Positions 7,609 to 15,597 of a stretch of 59,177 nt of DNA are shown piece by piece (position 1 is the first letter of the stretch; each line of letters begins with the position of its first letter). Location: positions 1 through 59,177 of the forward strand of contig DASZMX010000010.1 of assembly GCA_035551475.1 (NCBI GenBank). The letters are read 5' to 3'. The position numbers were made by a program, and so were the translations under genes. Origin of the DNA: DASZMX01 sp035551475. Lineage in GTDB: Bacteria; Verrucomicrobiota; Verrucomicrobiia; Limisphaerales; Palsa-1400. Under the pieces are notes generated by a model. That model was not told the DNA's origin. It worked only from the letters and a program-made list of their open reading frames with translations, and made no database searches.

Positions 7609-8484
7609 ATGCCCAGCACACGCGACATTCGCCGCCGCATCAAGTCGGTCAAGAATACGGCGCAAATCACCAAGGCCATGCAAATGGTCGCGGCGTCCAA
7701 GATGCGCAAGGCCCAACAGGCGGCCATCGCGGGGCGTCCGTATGCGGAATTGATGAACGAAGTGCTGGGAGCCGTGGTGACGGATGCCAAGGATTTCGTG
7801 CATCCGCTGATGGAGAAGCGCGAAGTGCGCCGCCGCGCCGTGATCGTGGTGAGCACGGACAAGGGGCTGTGCGGCGGTTTGAACGGCGCGTTGATGCGCG
7901 AAGCGGCGAAGTTTCCGCGCGAGACGACGGTTTTTATCACAGCCGGCCGGAAGGCGTCGCAATTTGTGGCGCGCACCAAACGGCAGCTCGTGGCGGAATT
8001 TACCTACAAGGATGCGCCGTTATTCCAGGAAGCGCGCGCGATTTCCAAGTTCGCCCAGGACTTGTTTGCCAAGGGCGAAGCGGACGAAGTGGTGATTCTC
8101 TTCACCAAGTTTATTTCCACGCTCAATCAGCGGCCCGAAGCGCGCACGATGCTGCCCATTGGAGAAATCAAAGGGGTGAGCGCGGGCGTGGGCGCGGCGG
8201 CCCCGGAACGCCATGAGGCGCCGCCGGCGGATTTTGTGTTTGAGCCGGGACAGGAGCAGGTGATCAGCGCGCTTCTGCCGCACAGCTTGAATTTTCAGGT
8301 TTTCCAGATTTTGCTCGAAGCCAAGGCGAGCGAGCACAGCGCGCGCATGGTGGCGATGAAGAATGCCACCGACAACGCCAAGCAATTGGTCAAGGATCTT
8401 ACGCTGGAGTACAACAAGCTCCGCCAGGCGAACATCACCAAGGAATTGCTGGAAATCACCAGCGCGGCCATGGCCCTCGGATAA
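7609..8484 (+). CDS. atpG: ATP synthase F1 subunit gamma
   Basis: Central rotating shaft of F1, 291 residues. The N-terminal helix RRRIKSVKNTAQITKAM and the C-terminal helix with MKNATDNA...YNKLRQANITKEL are the two coiled-coil strands characteristic of gamma. The middle contains DKGLCGGLN. It starts six bases after atpA. In most bacteria atpD and atpC follow; here a stem-loop and then a rhodanese gene follow instead, so the beta and epsilon genes must lie elsewhere. Confidence 0.96.
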   Translation: MPSTRDIRRRIKSVKNTAQITKAMQMVAASKMRKAQQAAIAGRPYAELMNEVLGAVVTDAKDFVHPLMEKREVRRRAVIVVSTDKGLCGGLNGALMREAAKFPRETTVFITAGRKASQFVARTKRQLVAEFTYKDAPLFQEARAISKFAQDLFAKGEADEVVILFTKFISTLNQRPEARTMLPIGEIKGVSAGVGAAAPERHEAPPADFVFEPGQEQVISALLPHSLNFQVFQILLEAKASEHSARMVAMKNATDNAKQLVKDLTLEYNKLRQANITKELLEITSAAMALG

Positions 8485-8489
8485 AAAAA

Positions 8490-8527
8490 GAAACCCGCCC
8501 GGTGCAACCAAACACCAAGCGGGTTTC
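8490..8527. terminator. Stem-loop terminator after atpG
   Basis: GAAACCCGC (8490-8498) pairs with GCGGGTTTC (8519-8527). An inner GGTG/CACC helix at 8501-8504 and 8513-8516 extends the stem. The structure begins five bases after the atpG stop codon. The T-run after it on the plus strand is weak, but the A-run before it (8484-8489) would give a good T-run for minus-strand transcription. It marks the end of the truncated atp operon. Confidence 0.6.
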
Positions 8528-8627
8528 ATTATCCCCCCAAACAACGCAATCACTATAAACGCTGCCTGGCTGTTCGCCATCGGGCAGCCGCCTGCAAAAG
8601 TTTTAGGGGAACGCATTAACCGGCGCT

Positions 8628-9008
8628 ATGCTGCGTCCTATGCAGCATTCACCTGGTTTTCTAAAAGTTGTCGAGGCGATCCGGCCCCATGTGCATGAAG
8701 TCACGCTGGAGGAGGCGCGAGCCCGCCTGGCGAAAAATCCCCAAGCCATTCTGCTCGATGTGCGCGAGGACAGTGAATGGGCCAACGGCCACGCGGCAGA
8801 GGCGCGGCACCTGGGGCGCGGCGTGCTGGAGCGCGATATTGAGAACACCGTTCCCGACCCCGCGACGGAAATTATTATGTACTGCGGCGGCGGGTATCGC
8901 TCGGCGCTGGCGTGCGAGGTCGCGCAAAGAATGGGCTACACCAACACGCATTCCCTGGCTGGCGGTTACAAGGCGATGGGAGCCGCCGGCTGGCCCATGA
9001 AAAAATAG
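8628..9008 (+). CDS. Rhodanese-like domain protein
   Basis: A single-domain sulfurtransferase of up to 126 residues; an internal ATG at 8640 is an equally good start. The CH2A-like segment ILLDVRE lies at about residues 41-47. The active-site loop CGGGYRS starts at Cys86, which would carry the persulfide. The C-terminal GGYKAMGAAGWPM is the usual rhodanese ending. It follows the atp terminator by 100 bases and is convergent with rpiB, with a gap of five bases. Family members handle sulfane sulfur or act in stress responses; the role here is not defined. Confidence 0.9.
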   Translation: MLRPMQHSPGFLKVVEAIRPHVHEVTLEEARARLAKNPQAILLDVREDSEWANGHAAEARHLGRGVLERDIENTVPDPATEIIMYCGGGYRSALACEVAQRMGYTNTHSLAGGYKAMGAAGWPMKK

Positions 9009-9013
9009 GCGCC

Positions 9014-9442
9014 TTACGCGTCAATCATTTTAATGCGGCGTTCGTGGCGTCCGCCCGCGAAAGGCGTGTCCAGCCAGATGCGCACGATGGTGAGCGCGAG
9101 TTCCGGCGAGATGGTGCGGGCGCCGAGGGAAAGGACGTTGGCGTCGTTGTGCTCCCGCGCCCAGTGGGCGGTTTGCTCCGTCCAGCACACCGCGCAGCGC
9201 ACGCCCTTGACACGATTGGCCACCATGGCTTCGCCATTGCCCGAGCCGCCCAGAACGATGCCGCGCTCGACCACGCCCTTGGCGACGGCTTCCGCGACGG
9301 GGCGGATGAACACCGGGTAATCGACGGGCTCGGCGCTGAAGGTCCCGCCGTCGCGAACGTCGTGCCCGAGTTCCGCCAGGAATTGGCGAATCTTTTCCTT
9401 GTATTCAAACCCGGCGTGGTCGGAGCCAATGGCAATTTTCAT
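9014..9442 (-). CDS. rpiB: Ribose-5-phosphate isomerase B, Glu-type
   Basis: Interconverts ribose 5-phosphate and ribulose 5-phosphate. The ATG at 9440-9442 gives 142 residues starting MKIAIGSDHAG, typical of RpiB; the upstream part of the open frame is noncoding. The active-site loop reads GGSGNGE (residues 65-71). E. coli RpiB has a catalytic Cys in its CGTGIG loop. The version here, with Glu71 in place, is the form described for mycobacterial RpiB, where Glu acts as the base. His10 and a later REHNDANVL segment complete the site. It is divergent from the winged-helix gene at 9583. Confidence 0.94.
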   Translation of the reverse strand: MKIAIGSDHAGFEYKEKIRQFLAELGHDVRDGGTFSAEPVDYPVFIRPVAEAVAKGVVERGIVLGGSGNGEAMVANRVKGVRCAVCWTEQTAHWAREHNDANVLSLGARTISPELALTIVRIWLDTPFAGGRHERRIKMIDA

Positions 9443-9582
9443 AAGATCGATAATCGGCGGGGCCACGATAACAAACGGGACGTGGGGCGCACGAAAAAAT
9501 AATTTTGCGGCTTGCCTAAAGCCCGGCGGAAGCCAAGAATTTCCCCAGTTCGCATCCCGCCCCCCAAGCGTGAGAAGCACCG

Positions 9583-9966
9583 ATGGCAGAAGGCCCCATA
9601 GCAGCGGAGGCGCAGGAGTTTATCGTCCGATTCATCACCTCGGTGGAGCGGCTGGAAATTCTTTGCCTGCTGGTGGAAAACCCGGCCAGGGAATGGGCTC
9701 CCGGCGAGGTGTTCCGCGTCATTCAAAGCACGGAAAAAACGGTGCAGGAGTCGCTCCGGCAATTTTTGAAGGACGGCTTGTGCGCGGAACCGGCGCCGGG
9801 GCGGTTCCAATTTGCGCCCGCGTCGGAAAAACTGGCCAAGGCGGCCGCGGCGGTGGTGCGGGCCTATCGGGAGCGTTCGGTGGCCGTGATTGAGAGCATT
9901 TACAAAAGGCCGTCGGGACCGGCGCAAAGCTTCGCCGACGCCTTCCGGCTGAGAAAGGAAAAATGA
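9583..9966 (+). CDS. Winged-helix DNA-binding-like protein
   Basis: A 127-residue, mostly helical protein that looks like a single winged-helix domain. An N-terminal helix with SVERLEILCLLVENP is followed by a short turn, the probable recognition region VFRVIQSTEKTVQESLRQF, and a wing-like FLKDGLCAEP...GRFQF segment. The tail is basic. Its stop overlaps the start of the next membrane-protein gene by four bases (ATGA), which implies translational coupling with the small membrane proteins. It is a likely regulator or partner of that operon; no named family is recognised. Confidence 0.7.
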   Translation: MAEGPIAAEAQEFIVRFITSVERLEILCLLVENPAREWAPGEVFRVIQSTEKTVQESLRQFLKDGLCAEPAPGRFQFAPASEKLAKAAAAVVRAYRERSVAVIESIYKRPSGPAQSFADAFRLRKEK

Positions 9967-10226
9967 TCGCGGCTGTCGTTTATATTTTGTGCGGATTGAC
10001 GAGCGTGCTGTGCTCCGCGCTGCTCGCGCGCCGCTATCGCGCCAACCGCGGCCCGCTGTTGTTTTGGAGCGCGTGGGGCTTTGTGTTCCTGGCCATCAGC
10101 AACATTTTGCTGTTTGTGGACATGATCATCCTGCCGACCCAGGTGGACTTGGGCCCGTTGCGGCATTTGCTGACGCTGGTGGGCATGCTGATGCTGATTT
10201 ATGGATTGAATCGCGGCAACGACTGA
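9963..10226 (+). CDS. DUF5985-like small membrane protein
   Basis: An 87-residue protein with three hydrophobic helices. An RRYRANRGPLLFWSAWGFVF motif and a VDLGPLRHLL segment are seen. The arrangement (short helix, Arg-rich turn, aromatic helix, LR-containing helix) resembles the small DUF5985 membrane family, recalled by pattern and not by search. It overlaps the winged-helix gene by four bases and is followed after one base by a second protein of the same kind. Function is unknown. Confidence 0.65.
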   Translation: MIAAVVYILCGLTSVLCSALLARRYRANRGPLLFWSAWGFVFLAISNILLFVDMIILPTQVDLGPLRHLLTLVGMLMLIYGLNRGND

Positions 10227-10227
10227 C

Positions 10228-10503
10228 ATGAATATCATTACGTGGAAACATTTTCTGTCCGGCGCCGTGATGATCGCCTCGCTGGTGGTGGCGATGTTCT
10301 TCTGGCGTTTCCGCTCCCAGACGCGCGACCGGTTCTTCGGTTTTTTCGCCGTGGCCTTTCTCCTGATGGCGGTGGAGCGCATCGCCATCGAATTTGTGCC
10401 GGAGGAAAACCCGCAATCGCTGGTGTATGTCATCCGGCTCGCGGCCTTTTTGCTTATCGTGTACGCCATTCTCGATAAGAATCGGCACGAGCGAAAATCG
10501 TGA
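10228..10503 (+). CDS. Second DUF5985-like small membrane protein
   Basis: 91 residues with three hydrophobic helices. The features FFWRFRSQTRDRFFGFF, AVERIAIEF and a final VIRLAAFLLIVYAILDKNR are those expected of the second member of DUF5985-type pairs. Its stop overlaps the GTG start of the ClC gene by four bases, so the four genes from 9583 to 12218 form one tightly coupled unit. The two small proteins are similar in size and topology but clearly different in sequence, suggesting hetero-oligomers. This is inference. Confidence 0.65.
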   Translation: MNIITWKHFLSGAVMIASLVVAMFFWRFRSQTRDRFFGFFAVAFLLMAVERIAIEFVPEENPQSLVYVIRLAAFLLIVYAILDKNRHERKS

Positions 10504-12218
10504 AATCGAATATTGTCGCGCGATTGGCGCAAAAATGGCCGGGGCAGGGGCGCCCCATCTTCCTGACTTGCCTCTACGGATTGAGCGCCGGCGGAGTGGC
10601 GGTGGCGTTTCAATGGTCCATGAATTTATTTTACAGCCAGACGCTGCTGCGGTTCTCGGGTCACGCGCGCGGCGCCTTCTTGCTGGAGAGCTTTGTGCTG
10701 CTGGTGGGAACGTCCGCGGCGGTGGGATTTCTCTTGAACCATTATTGCCGCGAGGCTTCGGGCAGCGGCATTCCGCAGCTCAAGCTGGCGTTCTGGAAGG
10801 ATTTTGGCTACGTGCCGTGGCGGGTGGTGTGGGTAAAATTCCTGGCGGGCGTGATCAGCATTGGGGGCGGCAGTTCACTGGGGCGCGAAGGTCCGAGCGT
10901 GCAATTGGGCGGCGCCTTATCGTCCAATGTGGCGGGCTGGCTCGGGGCGGCCAAACAAAACCGGCGGCGGGCGGCGCTGGCCGGCGCGGCGGCGGGCCTT
11001 GCGGCGGCTTTCAACACGCCGCTGGCGGCGATTACGTTTACCCTCGAGGAAATCATCGAGGATTTAAACAGCCGATTTCTGGGCAGCGTGCTGCTGGCGT
11101 CGGTGATCGGCGCATTTGTTGTGCACGGGTTGGTGGGCAAACAGCCGGCCTTTTCACTGAAAGAGGTCGAGGCGCCCGGCTGGCCGGTGTATGTCTTGAC
11201 GCCGGTGGTGGCGGCGGCGGCGGCCCTGGCGGGCGTGATTTTCCAAAAAGTCACCCTGGATTTGCGGCAGCGGCGCAAGGGGTTCGAGCGCGTGCCGCCG
11301 TGGTTGCGCCCGGTGATTGGCGCGGTCGTGACGTGGGCGGTTGGTTCGGCGGTGTTTTTGAACACGGGACATCTGGGCGTGTTCGGATTGGGCTATGTCG
11401 ATTTGTCCGCCGGGCTCAACCAGGATCTGGGATGGCAGCTGGCGGGGCTTTTATTGGTGACAAAGTTGGTCGCGACGTGCGCCTGTTATGGCTTTGGCGG
11501 GTGTGGCGGCGTGTTTTCGCCGATGCTTTTTCTGGGCGGCATGTGCGGGCTGTTTTTGGCGGGCTTGTCGGGATTGGCGATGGATCTGCATCCGGCCGAT
11601 CACGTGGTGTTGGCGGTGGTGGGCATGAGCGGTTGCCTGGGAGCGGTGGTGGGCGCGCCCGTGACGGGCATTTTGATTGTGTTTGAAATGACACATCAAT
11701 TTTCGCTCGTGCCGGCCTTGATGCTGGGCGCGTTGGTCAGCCAGGCGGTGGGCCGGCGGCTGACGCCATCGAATTTTTACGAAGCGCTCCTGCTGCAGGA
11801 CGGGCACGATTTGCAGCATGTAATTCCGCCGCGCGATTTGCAGAGCTGGCTGCAATTGCCGGTGTCGGCCATTGCGAATTTTCATCCGGTGATCGCGCCT
11901 GGCGTCGCGCCGGAGGCGCTCGCAACTCTCCTGCGCGATCACCCGCAGCAGCGTTTTCCCGTGGTGATGCAGGACACGCTGGCCGGGATCCTGACGCGGC
12001 GCGAGGCGGAGTTGGCGTTAGCGGAAAAGAGGACGCCAAAACTCGACAAAGCTGTGGTGTGCCAGCCGCAGCGGACGATCGGCGAACTGCAATCGTTGTT
12101 AATCGAATCAGCTTCGCTGCTGGTGGTGGTGGTGGACGCGCAGGAACGAATTCTGGGGCTGGTGACGCTGCACGACCTGCTGCGCGCCGAAACTGCGCTG
12201 GCCAAGGGCAACGAGTAG
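10500..12218 (+). CDS. ClC family chloride channel/antiporter with CBS domains
   Basis: An integral-membrane ClC protein of 572 residues. It has the chloride-binding GSGIPQ (about 88-93) and the gating-Glu motif GREGP with Glu130. An LEE pair in PLAAITFTLEEII (Glu184) occupies the place of the internal proton glutamate, which argues for a Cl-/H+ exchanger. GAVVGAPVTGILIVFEMT comes late in the membrane domain. The last 130 or so residues carry two CBS-like segments (FPVVMQDTLAGILTRRE and VVVVDAQERILGLVTLHDL) that may sense nucleotides. The start is GTG at 10500, overlapping the preceding stop. Confidence 0.93.
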   Translation: MKSNIVARLAQKWPGQGRPIFLTCLYGLSAGGVAVAFQWSMNLFYSQTLLRFSGHARGAFLLESFVLLVGTSAAVGFLLNHYCREASGSGIPQLKLAFWKDFGYVPWRVVWVKFLAGVISIGGGSSLGREGPSVQLGGALSSNVAGWLGAAKQNRRRAALAGAAAGLAAAFNTPLAAITFTLEEIIEDLNSRFLGSVLLASVIGAFVVHGLVGKQPAFSLKEVEAPGWPVYVLTPVVAAAAALAGVIFQKVTLDLRQRRKGFERVPPWLRPVIGAVVTWAVGSAVFLNTGHLGVFGLGYVDLSAGLNQDLGWQLAGLLLVTKLVATCACYGFGGCGGVFSPMLFLGGMCGLFLAGLSGLAMDLHPADHVVLAVVGMSGCLGAVVGAPVTGILIVFEMTHQFSLVPALMLGALVSQAVGRRLTPSNFYEALLLQDGHDLQHVIPPRDLQSWLQLPVSAIANFHPVIAPGVAPEALATLLRDHPQQRFPVVMQDTLAGILTRREAELALAEKRTPKLDKAVVCQPQRTIGELQSLLIESASLLVVVVDAQERILGLVTLHDLLRAETALAKGNE

Positions 12219-12260
12219 GGCGTTTGAACTTTGACCGGCGGGGCGGCGAACCTTAATCTC

Positions 12261-13148
12261 ATGGCGATGACTCCAAGCCGCAAAGGCTCCATTCATTTGT
12301 TTCGCGTCTGGCAGGTGGATGTTTATTTGCATTGGTCATGGTTTTTGGTGGCCATCGTGCAGATTGAATATCTGCGCGACCGCTACACGACACTCGTGTG
12401 GCCGGTTTTCGAGTATGCATCGCTATTTGTGATCGTGTTGATGCATGAATTTGGGCATGCCCTGGCTTGTCGCAGCGTGGGCGGGAAAGCCGATCAAATT
12501 GTGCTTTGGCCGCTGGGCGGCGTGGCCTTCGTTGATCCGCCGCAACGTCCCGGGGCGATGTTGTGGAGCATCGCGGCGGGCCCGCTGGTGAACGTGGCCT
12601 TATTTCCGCTTTTGCTGGTGATTTGTTTGACAGGATCATCGCTCGGCTGGGCGCAGGATCGGCCCGACCTGTTTCAATATTTGGTGAGCCTCTGCTTTAT
12701 CGACGGCGGATTGCTGGCTTTTAATCTCCTGCCCATTTATCCGCTGGATGGCGGACAGATCTTGCGGTCGCTGCTGTGGTATGGGGTGGGGCGGGCGCGC
12801 AGCCTGATGATTTCGAGCACGATTGGATTCATCGCGGTGGGGCTGCTTTTGATTTTTGCGATTCGCACGCCTTGGTTGATCATCATGGGAGCGTTTGTGC
12901 TGATGAATTGCTGGGGCGGGTTGCGACAAGCGCGAGTGTTGGCCCGGATGGAGGCGGCGCCGAAACATCTGGACCAAGCCTGTCCGTACTGCCATACGCC
13001 GCCGCCTGCGGGGGATTTTTGGACGTGCGCGCGCTGCCGCCAGGCCTTCGATATTTATGGAGCGCACGGCGTGTGCCCGCATTGCGGCGCCCAATACGCG
13101 CAGGCCCGCTGCGCGGAATGCGGCCAGTTTTATGATCTGGGCCATTGA
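12261..13148 (+). CDS. S2P-like M50 metalloprotease with C-terminal zinc ribbons
   Basis: An intramembrane zinc protease of about 295 residues from the ATG at 12261; a TTG at 12231 is a weaker alternative. The catalytic HEFGH lies at about residues 62-66 in a hydrophobic helix, and NLLPIYPLDGG (about 155-165) supplies the third metal ligand. After the last membrane helix, the C-terminal 55 residues hold four Cys pairs (CPYC, CARC, CPHC, CAEC), which predict two zinc ribbons. It follows the ClC gene by 42 bases on the same strand. The substrate is unknown; the ribbons could dock a protein or nucleic-acid partner. Confidence 0.88.
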   Translation: MAMTPSRKGSIHLFRVWQVDVYLHWSWFLVAIVQIEYLRDRYTTLVWPVFEYASLFVIVLMHEFGHALACRSVGGKADQIVLWPLGGVAFVDPPQRPGAMLWSIAAGPLVNVALFPLLLVICLTGSSLGWAQDRPDLFQYLVSLCFIDGGLLAFNLLPIYPLDGGQILRSLLWYGVGRARSLMISSTIGFIAVGLLLIFAIRTPWLIIMGAFVLMNCWGGLRQARVLARMEAAPKHLDQACPYCHTPPPAGDFWTCARCRQAFDIYGAHGVCPHCGAQYAQARCAECGQFYDLGH

Positions 13149-13222
13149 GCGCCCCTACATAAACATGCGGCGCTGCCGCCATTGACACCCGCCGCCGTTT
13201 TGCCGAACTTGCTGCCTCGAAC

Positions 13223-14953
13223 ATGAAATTAAGCCCTGATCATTCGCTCGCCGGCATCCTGGAGCCGGTGTTCGCCATTCGCACGGAAAACGATCTCGGC
13301 ATCGGGGACACCGATGGCATTCGCCAAATGGTTGACTGGTGTCATCGGCATGGGTTGAGCATCTTTCAAATGCTGCCCATCAATGAAATCAGCGATGACA
13401 ACAGCCCCTACAACGCCATTAGCTCGCTGGCGATCGAGCCGACCACGATCGCCATTTCTCCTGAGCATGTGCCGGATTTGACGGCGGCGAAATTCAAGGC
13501 GCTGGCGGCGCCCGCGCTGCTGCGGGAACTGCGCGAAGGGCGCGTGCAATATGGCCGGGTCAAAGCTTTGAAACGCGCATTGCTGGAGGCGGCGTTCGAG
13601 GGATTTATGCGGCGGCAATTCAACGCCGACGGTCCGCGCGCGGCGGCGTTTCGCCAATTCCTGACGGAGAACGCCGATTGGCTGGCCGATTACGCGCTCT
13701 TTCGCGCCTTGATGGAGGAAAACGGCGGCTTGCCGACGTGGGACCGCTGGCCGGGCGAGCAGCAATCCCCGCGCACGGCGCGCACCTGGTTGCTGTCGCT
13801 CCCCGAAAAACGGCGCGAGGGACTGATGCGCAAGCAGGTTTTTTTCAGTTACGTGCAATGGCTGGCGTTCAGCCAATGGCAGGAATTGAAGGCCTACGCG
13901 GACTCGAAGCGCGTGCGGTTGATGGGCGACATTCCGTTCGGCGTCGGGCGGTACAGCGCGGATGTCTGGGCCAATCGGTTGATCTTCGACCTGGATTGGA
14001 GCGGCGGGGCGCCGCCCGAGAAAGTTTTCAAGGTGGACCCATTCACGGAAAAGTGGGGCCAGAATTGGGGCATCCCGATTTATCGCTGGGACGAATTGCG
14101 CCGGCGGGATTTCGACTGGTGGCGCACCCGCGTCAATAATATTCAAAAGGCGTTCCATCTTTATCGCATCGACCATGCGCTGGGCTTTTTCCGGATTTAT
14201 TCCTTTCCGTGGGCGCCGGACCGCAACGCCGAGTTTTTGCCGCTGACGGAGGAGCAGGCGGCGCAGAAAACCGGCGGGCGCCTCCCGGGATTCAAGCAAT
14301 TTGCCGACGACACACCCGAGCACAAAGCGGCCAATCAAGCGCAGGGCAAGGAAACCCTGCGCATTTTGCAAGAGGCGTCCGGCGACACGACGATTGTGGC
14401 CGAGGACCTCGGCGTGGTGCCGGATTATGTGCCGGGGAGTTTGCGGGAATTGGGCTTGCCGGGCTTTCGCATTCCGTCGCTTTTCCGCGAGCCGGACGGC
14501 AGCTATTCCAAGCCGTCGGAATATCCGCGGCTCTCGCTGGCGCAGCCGGCGACGCACGACCATCCGCCGCTGGCGGCAATGTGGGCGGATTTATGGGCGC
14601 AGGTGGATGCCGGCAAAAACGTGGACGAAAGCTGGCGGGAATTGCGCCGCCTCATGGCCTTCGCCGGGATGGCGGGCGAGCCGCCGCGCGAGTTTTCGGA
14701 ATCGCTGCATCGCGCGTATTTGCGGGCATTGCTGGAATCGCCTTCGTGGCTGGCGGTCGTGATGATCACCGATCTCTTTGCGCAGACGTATCGTTTCAAC
14801 ACGCCCGGTTCCTGCGGGCCGGAAAACTGGACGGTGCGCCTCCCGCAAACCGTGGCGCAACTGGACAAGGATCCGGCGTTGCTGGCCAAGACGGAAATGT
14901 TGGCGCAGCTCGTGCGCGACACGGGCCGGCAGGCGCCGTCAACGGTGGATTGA
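13223..14953 (+). CDS. malQ: 4-alpha-glucanotransferase (amylomaltase, GH77)
   Basis: Transfers alpha-1,4-glucan segments between maltooligosaccharides, in glycogen/maltodextrin metabolism in the cytoplasm. It has 576 residues. Catalytic motifs are present in order: RIDH with the nucleophile Asp317, VAEDLG with acid/base Glu394, and THDHPP with Asp446. GDIPFGVGRYSADVWAN (about 235-251) is the usual substrate-loop region. The N-terminus starts directly with the barrel, without the extra domains of E. coli MalQ. The 3' end overlaps the convergent cmk gene by 15 bases. Confidence 0.94.
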   Translation: MKLSPDHSLAGILEPVFAIRTENDLGIGDTDGIRQMVDWCHRHGLSIFQMLPINEISDDNSPYNAISSLAIEPTTIAISPEHVPDLTAAKFKALAAPALLRELREGRVQYGRVKALKRALLEAAFEGFMRRQFNADGPRAAAFRQFLTENADWLADYALFRALMEENGGLPTWDRWPGEQQSPRTARTWLLSLPEKRREGLMRKQVFFSYVQWLAFSQWQELKAYADSKRVRLMGDIPFGVGRYSADVWANRLIFDLDWSGGAPPEKVFKVDPFTEKWGQNWGIPIYRWDELRRRDFDWWRTRVNNIQKAFHLYRIDHALGFFRIYSFPWAPDRNAEFLPLTEEQAAQKTGGRLPGFKQFADDTPEHKAANQAQGKETLRILQEASGDTTIVAEDLGVVPDYVPGSLRELGLPGFRIPSLFREPDGSYSKPSEYPRLSLAQPATHDHPPLAAMWADLWAQVDAGKNVDESWRELRRLMAFAGMAGEPPREFSESLHRAYLRALLESPSWLAVVMITDLFAQTYRFNTPGSCGPENWTVRLPQTVAQLDKDPALLAKTEMLAQLVRDTGRQAPSTVD

Positions 14954-15592
14954 CATCCGGCGCTTTACTTCCTCGAGGATCTTGCCGCTGGATTGCTCCG
15001 GCGTCATCTGCGAGGTGTTGATGATCATGGCGCCGAGCGCGATCATCAAAGGGGCGGCGGCGCGCTGGCTGTCGCGCTGATCGCGGGCGGCGAGGTTTTC
15101 GCGGACTCCCTCGGCGGCGCGGCGCTTGCTGCGTTCATCAAGGTGCGCGTCGATGTAAAATTTAAAGTCGGTTTCGGGAAAAATGTGGGTGCCGACATCG
15201 CGCCCTTCCATGACGAGATCGCCGAAGGCCGCGCATTCCCGCTGTTTGGCTTTCATCCATTTGCGCACCTGGGGCACGGCGGCCACATGCGGGGAAGCCT
15301 CGCTCACTTCGGCCGTGCGCAATTCCTTCTCGGGATAATATCCCTCCACCAGGAGCCGAACTTTCTTAGCGACACATTCCAGGGACGTTTTCCAACGGCG
15401 ACAGAGGGCGGCGACGGCCTTTGCTTCGTGCGGGTCCACGCGTTTTTGCAGGCAATGCCACGCCAGCGTGCGGTACATCGCGCCGGTGTCCACATAGACA
15501 AAGCCAAGGGCCTGTGCGACGAGGCGGGCATTGGTGCTTTTGCCGCTGGCGCTGGGGCCGTCGATGGCGATGACAATGGGATGGGGTTTCAC
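14939..15592 (-). CDS. cmk: Cytidylate kinase
   Basis: Phosphorylates CMP/dCMP to the diphosphates. 217 residues, the normal length. The P-loop GPSASGKST lies at about residues 12-20, followed by VDTGAMYRTLAW, the nucleotide-specificity VMEGRDVGTHIFP and a lid region RSKRRAAE. It starts five bases after aroA on the same strand, matching the common aroA-cmk linkage. A ribosomal protein S1 gene, often next, is not downstream here; malQ converges instead. Confidence 0.95.
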   Translation of the reverse strand: MKPHPIVIAIDGPSASGKSTNARLVAQALGFVYVDTGAMYRTLAWHCLQKRVDPHEAKAVAALCRRWKTSLECVAKKVRLLVEGYYPEKELRTAEVSEASPHVAAVPQVRKWMKAKQRECAAFGDLVMEGRDVGTHIFPETDFKFYIDAHLDERSKRRAAEGVRENLAARDQRDSQRAAAPLMIALGAMIINTSQMTPEQSSGKILEEVKRRMSIHR

Positions 15593-15597
15593 GCCGT

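Noticed and set aside
7017..8216. 399-residue plus-strand frame spanning the atpA/atpG junction
   Set aside because: Shifted frame of two highly conserved genes; no family features.
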